Below, piece after piece: positions 61,001 through 64,000 of a DNA stretch of 64,000 nucleotides (positions are counted from its first letter, which is position 1; every line of letters begins with the position of its first letter). Origin of the DNA: Actinoplanes aureus (lineage in GTDB: Bacteria > Actinomycetota > Actinomycetes > Mycobacteriales > Micromonosporaceae); the NCBI RefSeq assembly GCF_015704865.1, contig NZ_JADQTO010000001.1:434001-498000 (forward strand), in the 5' to 3' direction. The notes under the pieces were generated by a model. It saw only the letters and a list, made by a program, of their open reading frames with translations. It was not told the DNA's origin and made no database searches. Both the position numbers and the translations under genes were made by a program.

Positions 61001-61166
61001 GCGGTGGATCCTCCGGCCAGAGTGCGTCGATCAGCTCGGACACCCCGACCGGGCGGCCCGCCCGGAGGGCGAGCAGCGCCAGGACCGCACGTTGGGACGC
61101 GCCGGCCAGGGCGACCGGCCCGTCGTCGCCCTCCACCTCGAAGGGTCCCAGTACCCGGACCAGCAC
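58047..61166 (-). CDS. Large SARP-type regulator with ATPase domain (AfsR-like)
   Basis: The 1039-residue protein has a winged-helix domain (about 1-90, RVLGPFEVEGDDGPVALAG ... SQRAVLALLALRAG) and a bacterial activation domain (about 92-220, WRGPPLPEFPG). An ATPase domain follows with Walker A VVGPGGVGKTRLV (318-325). A linker of repeated GRADASGRADA-type sequence (around 590-610) and a further Ala/Gly-rich stretch lead to a C-terminal helical TPR-like part. It is the second AfsR-like regulator of the window. Its target is unknown; no biosynthetic cluster lies next to it. It starts at ATG or GTG 61166. Confidence 0.9.
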   Translation of the reverse strand: MLVRVLGPFEVEGDDGPVALAGASQRAVLALLALRAGRPVGVSELIDALWPEDPPPSARNSLQSHVARLRARLGVPGLISLEPAGYRLNLSRSAVDALHFEDLVRDRAAHAAALWRGPPLPEFPGEPFRSTAVRLVTLHRTALLHFAGTLPPAGAAAELHAVFDADPCWEEGAIALAGALAAAGSRGDALEVLRRHADAVVDRLGLDPSEQIRQAQLALLRGTPASASSAGTGSAGAAVAGPGDHRIGPEPAGRPGVGSQVAAGSPGTSSQLVPSLIRPEDEPGAGVPLRFSSFLGREGEQRALATLLAEPGLVSVVGPGGVGKTRLVAETVRAVRVAWVDAADVRESDFLAAVAVGVGARVAPHELPVAAIAAAAERYPVVVLDNCEHVLSAAAELAEALRGVRLVVTSQESLRVDGERVLRLGPLAPEAGRRLFCERARVPASPVVAEIVERLDLLPLAIELAATQAAALGVSELHARLDDRLDLLSRGRRGGDPRHRTLRAVVEWSFGLLDPASAQLLRRLAVFAGGFSVAAAEQVAADGQLPRARVAALLAGLVDRSLVARHGPGRFRLLETVRAYASEQAGGVDASGRADASGRADAVARAGGAGPAAFQRAGRADAARAGAEQAGAGSGVTKGRGRHAARGTVFGGPGLAPAGPADSRGGGLADGRHASVRAAEDRQATEARHAAAMAAAAEELDARMRGPEQAAAVREIDALLPDLRLAYARGSAEIRVRLAAAMYRYGYRCQQYEVLAWGRAAVDGPAHPDALAAAATHAWGRGDLDEARKLAGSAEPPGAPAHEVLGDVALVACDAEAAIEHYRAMDGDPVARVSGLVGEALVRAWSGQVDEAVELAGEAMDLADAIGNPSARAEARYGLGEALGDTDPQRALALLDEAAALAGSVDDRLFQAASGTAAVAVRSRHGDPAPALAAFREVLRLWRRAGNDTLHAAALRNLVVLLVRVGADETAMLIDAALPPAQVYPAEAARLDRARAAAGERLGAERVAVLRRRGALLPAAQVADEAALAIDEALARGRG
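59369..59405 (-). repeat. Short tandem 18 bp repeat within the regulator gene
   Basis: AGCATCAGCGCGCCCAGA occurs twice in succession and begins a third time, encoding the repeated DASGRA units. It lies in the low-complexity linker of the SARP-type regulator, where length changes would probably be tolerated. Confidence 0.6.
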
Positions 61167-61247
61167 GCCCCGACGTTATGACCTCGCCCCAGGGGCAGCG
61201 CAAGCCCAAACGACGTATCGACAGATCTCCGACTCAGGAGATCCGTT

Positions 61248-62273
61248 TCACCGCAGCCGGTAGAACCGCCAGAAGTCGTTCGGCACGTCGAGAACCTCGG
61301 GCCGCGAGTATCCGGCGTCGCGAGCCCAGCCGAGCAGCGTCGGCGCGCGCAGGATCGTCCCGTTCGCCACGACCGGGTTCTCGGCGCGGGTCGCGGGCAG
61401 GCAGTGCAGGACGCTGAACGCGTACTGGAGTCGCTCGATCTCCCCGGCCGGCGCGGTGAACTCGTCGGACACCCGCTCGTCGGCGATGAAGACGCTGCCG
61501 CCGGGGTTGAGCAGGGCCCGGGCGTTGCGCAGCACCCCGACCGGGTCGCCCATGTCGTGCAGTGCCTCGAAGATGGTGATCAGGTCGTAATCGCCGCCGG
61601 CCTCCGCCGCGTCGCCGGTGGTGAAGCTGACCCGGTCGGCCACGCCGGCCTCGGCCGCGATCCGCCGCGCCTCGGCGACCGAGTGCTCGTCCAGGTCGAC
61701 GCCGCGCACGGTGACCGACGGGTACGCGAGCGCCAGCGCCACCGACGAGTACCCCATCCCGCAGCCCAGGTCGAGGATCCGGGCACCCGGCGTGGCACGG
61801 AGCCGCTGCTCGATCTCGGGTACGGCGGGCAGCCACTCGGTCGTGAGCGAGTGGTCGAACATCGGCCGGTTGAACCCGGCGATCCCGTGGCGCACGTGGC
61901 CGTACTCGGAGTAGGGCACCCCGGCACCGGTACGGAACGCCTCGATCACCCGCGGGGTCAGCAACGCGACACCGAGGGCGAACTCGCCGGCCGCGCCCGC
62001 GTACGCCGGCCCACCCTCGTCGAGCAGCACTTCCTCAGCGCCAGGGGCGAGTTCGAAGGAACCGGTCAGGAACCCGGCCGCGGCCTGCTGTTCCAGCCAT
62101 TCCCGGGCGTACCTTTCATCGATGCCGGCGGCCTTGGCCAGCTCGGCCGGGTCGCGTGCGCCGTCCCGGACGGCGGCGTAGAGGCCGAGCTGGCGGCCGA
62201 GTTCGACGGTGCAGAGTTCGACGGCGCCGGTGAGGGCGCCGAGCAGGCGTTCGGCAAGAGCTTCAGCTGTCAT
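61248..62273 (-). CDS. Class I SAM-dependent methyltransferase with N-terminal winged-helix
   Basis: The 341-residue protein has an N-terminal winged-helix-like dimerisation part (about 1-90; LGLYAAVRDGARDPAELAKAAGIDERYAREWLEQQAAAG) as in small-molecule O- and C-methyltransferases and related SAM enzymes. The SAM-binding motif ARILDLGCGMGYSSVALALAYP is near residue 175, with acidic residue VRGVDLDEHSV 20 residues later and FEALHDMGDPVGVLRNARALLNPGG further on. The substrate is unknown. Its start at 62273 is divergent from the oxidoreductase gene, 83 bp away. Confidence 0.9.
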   Translation of the reverse strand: MTAEALAERLLGALTGAVELCTVELGRQLGLYAAVRDGARDPAELAKAAGIDERYAREWLEQQAAAGFLTGSFELAPGAEEVLLDEGGPAYAGAAGEFALGVALLTPRVIEAFRTGAGVPYSEYGHVRHGIAGFNRPMFDHSLTTEWLPAVPEIEQRLRATPGARILDLGCGMGYSSVALALAYPSVTVRGVDLDEHSVAEARRIAAEAGVADRVSFTTGDAAEAGGDYDLITIFEALHDMGDPVGVLRNARALLNPGGSVFIADERVSDEFTAPAGEIERLQYAFSVLHCLPATRAENPVVANGTILRAPTLLGWARDAGYSRPEVLDVPNDFWRFYRLR

Positions 62274-62318
62274 GCGTTCAGGTTGCGAGGGTCCGCGTGC
62301 AGTCCGAGTGCAACACGC

Positions 62319-62349
62319 TTGACCTCAAGTCAGGTTCAGCTTGCAGCAT
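62319..62349 (+). promoter_or_regulatory. MerR-type promoter candidate upstream of the oxidoreductase gene
   Basis: TTGACC (62319-62324) and CAGCAT (62344-62349) are separated by 19 bases, the stretched spacing of MerR-family promoters. The spacer region contains an imperfect dyad, ACCTCAAG ... CTTGCAG. Transcription would begin at about 62356-62357, on the ATG itself, so the message would be leaderless. No MerR gene is adjacent. Confidence 0.5.
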
Positions 62350-62356
62350 CAGGGTC

Positions 62357-63259
62357 ATGAGAGCTGCCGTGTTCGACCGGTACGGTCCGCCCGATGTCCT
62401 GCGCCTCGCCGAACTACCCGATCCCGAGCCCGGACCCGGGGAGGTGCTGGTCCGGGTACGCGCCGCCGGTGTCCAGCCGTTCGACGTGGCCGTGCGCACC
62501 GGCGGAATGCCGTGGGTGCGGGCCACCTTCCCGCAGCAGATCGGCCAGGAGTACGCCGGCGTGATCGAGCGTCTGGGCCCCGGCGTCGACGGACCCGCGG
62601 TGGGCACGCCGGTGCTCGGGTCCACCATGCTCAACGGCGCGTCCGAGCTGCTGACCGTCCCTGCCGAGAACGTGGTGGCCAAGCCCGCCGGCCTGGACTT
62701 CACGACCGCCGCCGCCCTGGTCGCCGCGTCGCAGACGGCGAGCGGCGCCTTGCTGGAGCTGAAGGTCACCGCTGGTGACGTGCTGCTGGTGCACGCGGGC
62801 GCCGGCAGCGTGGGGACGATCGCGATCCAGCTGGCCCGGCTGGCCGGCGCCACCGTGATCGGCACCGCGAGTCCGGGCAACCACGACTACCTGCGGCAGC
62901 TGGGTGCCGTGCCGGTCGCGTACGGGGACGGGCTGATCAACGCAGTCCGCGCCACCGGCCTGGCACCCACTGTCGCGCTCGACGCCGCGGGCGGCGAGGC
63001 GATCGCCCAGTCGGTGGCCCTGGGTGTCGCACCGGACCGGGTCGGCACCATCGTGGACGACAAGGCGGCCGCCGACGCGGGTGCGCTGGTGGTGCGTGCC
63101 GGCCGGTCGCCGCAGCGGCTCGCCGAGGTGGTGGCGCTGGCCGAGCGGGGAAAGGTGGTGATGCCGGTCCGCGCTTTCGCTTTCGAGTCGATCGCCGAGG
63201 CGCATGCCACCGTCGAGTCGCGCCACGGCCGCGGCAAGGTGGTGGTAACCATCGGGTGA
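62357..63259 (+). CDS. Zinc-independent MDR-family oxidoreductase (quinone oxidoreductase-like)
   Basis: The 300-residue protein has the medium-chain reductase pattern: PGPGEVLVRVRAAGVQPFDVAVRTGG near the front, IGQEYAGVIERLGPGV and the NADPH-binding DVLLVHAGAGSVGTIAIQLARLAGATVIGTAS. The cysteine and histidine zinc ligands of alcohol dehydrogenases are absent, so a quinone- or enal-reductase type is likely. The start ATG 62357 comes directly after the MerR-type promoter. It is divergent from the methyltransferase gene. Confidence 0.9.
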   Translation: MRAAVFDRYGPPDVLRLAELPDPEPGPGEVLVRVRAAGVQPFDVAVRTGGMPWVRATFPQQIGQEYAGVIERLGPGVDGPAVGTPVLGSTMLNGASELLTVPAENVVAKPAGLDFTTAAALVAASQTASGALLELKVTAGDVLLVHAGAGSVGTIAIQLARLAGATVIGTASPGNHDYLRQLGAVPVAYGDGLINAVRATGLAPTVALDAAGGEAIAQSVALGVAPDRVGTIVDDKAAADAGALVVRAGRSPQRLAEVVALAERGKVVMPVRAFAFESIAEAHATVESRHGRGKVVVTIG

Positions 63260-63321
63260 GCGCCCGGTTGCAGAGTGGATCACGGGCTCAGTGCCCGGCG
63301 GGACCGGACGATCCGCCGGGC

Positions 63322-63501
63322 ATGCGCCTGTATCGCCACCTCACCGGGAACGGCCCGGCCCCGCTGCTCGCCGCCGGCGTGATGGCCGCGGCCATCGCAC
63401 TGTCCGCCGGCTCGGAGGCCGTCGCGGCCACACCCGTCCCGCAGCAGGAGACCGCGACGAACACTGTGGTCAGCGCAGGTACGCCAGACCGTCGAGCATG
63501 A
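63322..63501 (+). CDS. Possible small secreted peptide
   Basis: The 59-residue frame starts MRLYRHLTGNGP, followed by a signal-peptide-like helix (LLAAGVMAAAIALSAGSEAVAA) with an Ala-rich cleavage site and a short tail. The 3' end overlaps the convergent gene at 63470. It may be a real small secreted protein or the front of a gene cut off here. No ribosome-binding site is convincing. Confidence 0.35.
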   Translation: MRLYRHLTGNGPAPLLAAGVMAAAIALSAGSEAVAATPVPQQETATNTVVSAGTPDRRA

Positions 63502-64000
63502 CCGAGGGCCGGCCGGCGGTGCCTTCCACCTGGACCCGCACGGTGTGCCGGCCGCTGTCGCGCCACATCCGGGTCCAGACCGCCTGCCGGTATGTCGCGG
63601 TCGCCGACCGCAGGTCCACCACGCCCTGATCGCGCCCGTCCAGGAAGATCCGGACCCGGCCGGAGGTGGCCGTGCGGCCCACCACCAGAGCCGCCGATCG
63701 GCCGGTGAAGGTCCAGCTGAGTGACGCGCGCCCGGCCGACGCGGTAAGAGCCTCACTGCCCAGGAAGCCGGGGTCGCGCAGGGTGCGCCAGGTTCCGGTC
63801 CGCCGCGCCCCGGCCTCCGGCAACATCATCGGGGTACGCGTGACCGAGGCGCTCCGCACGTTCCCCGCCCGGTCGGCCGCCGTGACCGTCCACGCACCCG
63901 CCTCGCCGAGCCGGGCCGACCCGTCCAGGGCCCGCGCGGTCCCGCCGAGCACCGTCCGGGTGGTGCCGGTGACGCGTACCGAGCGCACGCCGCCGGCGTC
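63470..64000 (-). CDS. C-terminal part of a large secreted protein with Ig-like repeats (partial)
   Basis: The frame runs off the right end of the window; only the last 176 residues are seen. The visible part has Ig-like repeat features: VRSVRVTGTTRTVLGGTARAL, GAWTVTAADRAGNVRSASVTRTP, the 'TAxDxAGN' pattern of bacterial Ig-like or cadherin-like repeats, and then a strand-rich domain (LSWTFTGRSAALVVGRTATSGRVRIFLDG) ending in VMLDGLAYLR. Such C-termini occur in secreted proteases and glycosidases of actinomycetes. The catalytic part, if any, is outside the window. Confidence 0.7.
   Translation of the reverse strand, partial: DAGGVRSVRVTGTTRTVLGGTARALDGSARLGEAGAWTVTAADRAGNVRSASVTRTPMMLPEAGARRTGTWRTLRDPGFLGSEALTASAGRASLSWTFTGRSAALVVGRTATSGRVRIFLDGRDQGVVDLRSATATYRQAVWTRMWRDSGRHTVRVQVEGTAGRPSVMLDGLAYLR

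Overview
This is a 64 kb stretch of very GC-rich DNA from a filamentous actinomycete, most likely a member of the Micromonosporaceae such as Actinoplanes. The evidence is the GC-biased codon use, the many GTG starts (plus one TTG), an SsgB-type sporulation protein, two AfsR-like regulators with ATPase domains, many secreted hydrolases and the edge of an NRPS/PKS cluster. The genus is inferred, not shown. About 66 protein genes or remnants and one tRNA can be supported. No rRNA, CRISPR array, transposase or integrase was seen.

Layout. 1-5734 is the edge of a biosynthetic cluster: the start of an NRPS condensation domain (leaving the window), an MFS exporter, a thioesterase-like protein with an odd active site, and a divergent KS-AT-ACP polyketide synthase. 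The divergent intergenic region carries two 17 bp direct repeats with a 22 bp period. 5768-9750 holds small membrane proteins, a nuclease/phosphatase-fold protein and gene remnants. 9751-12726 is a 991-residue AfsR-like regulator.

13108-21041 is the most striking segment. An intact tRNA-Val(CAC) at its right end and a 98 bp copy of the 3' part of that tRNA plus its terminator at its left end (94/98 identical, same orientation) bracket about 7.8 kb. This is the footprint of a tRNA-targeted integrative element. Between the repeats lie an OmpR-type two-component system, an MMPL exporter, a copper monooxygenase-like lipoprotein, a LuxR-type response regulator whose kinase survives only as a C-terminal stub, a frameshifted gene and a second repeated sequence at the damaged junction.

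21121-28914 carries housekeeping and regulatory genes (PGPGW membrane protein, SsgB, AraC and Rrf2 regulators, TPR/FN3 and TPR-GGDEF proteins, a DinB-like protein). 28931-33156 is a leftward cluster for lipid or envelope phosphate metabolism: diacylglycerol kinase-like, YihY-like, a double-domain PAP2 protein and an EEP hydrolase. 33217-35080 is a tightly coupled rightward trio. 35055-43228 includes a beta-lactamase-like protein, a 14-residue-repeat protein, a P450, an S1 protease, a receiver-less OmpR-type regulator divergent from two flavin-dependent reductases, and a subtilisin-like protease. 43351-48584 contains a four-gene leftward operon ending in a two-component system, divergent from an unknown gene plus a nucleotidyltransferase; a perfect 26 bp palindrome lies between them.

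48734-64000 holds a pectate lyase, a HAD phosphatase, a GlxA-type regulator, an isochorismatase, an erythromycin-esterase/DUF6194 fusion divergent from a regulator with two MerR domains, an Entner-Doudoroff-type KDPG aldolase/kinase pair, membrane proteins, a second AfsR-like regulator, a methyltransferase divergent from a quinone-oxidoreductase-like gene with a MerR-type promoter, and the C-terminal part of a large secreted protein that leaves the window.
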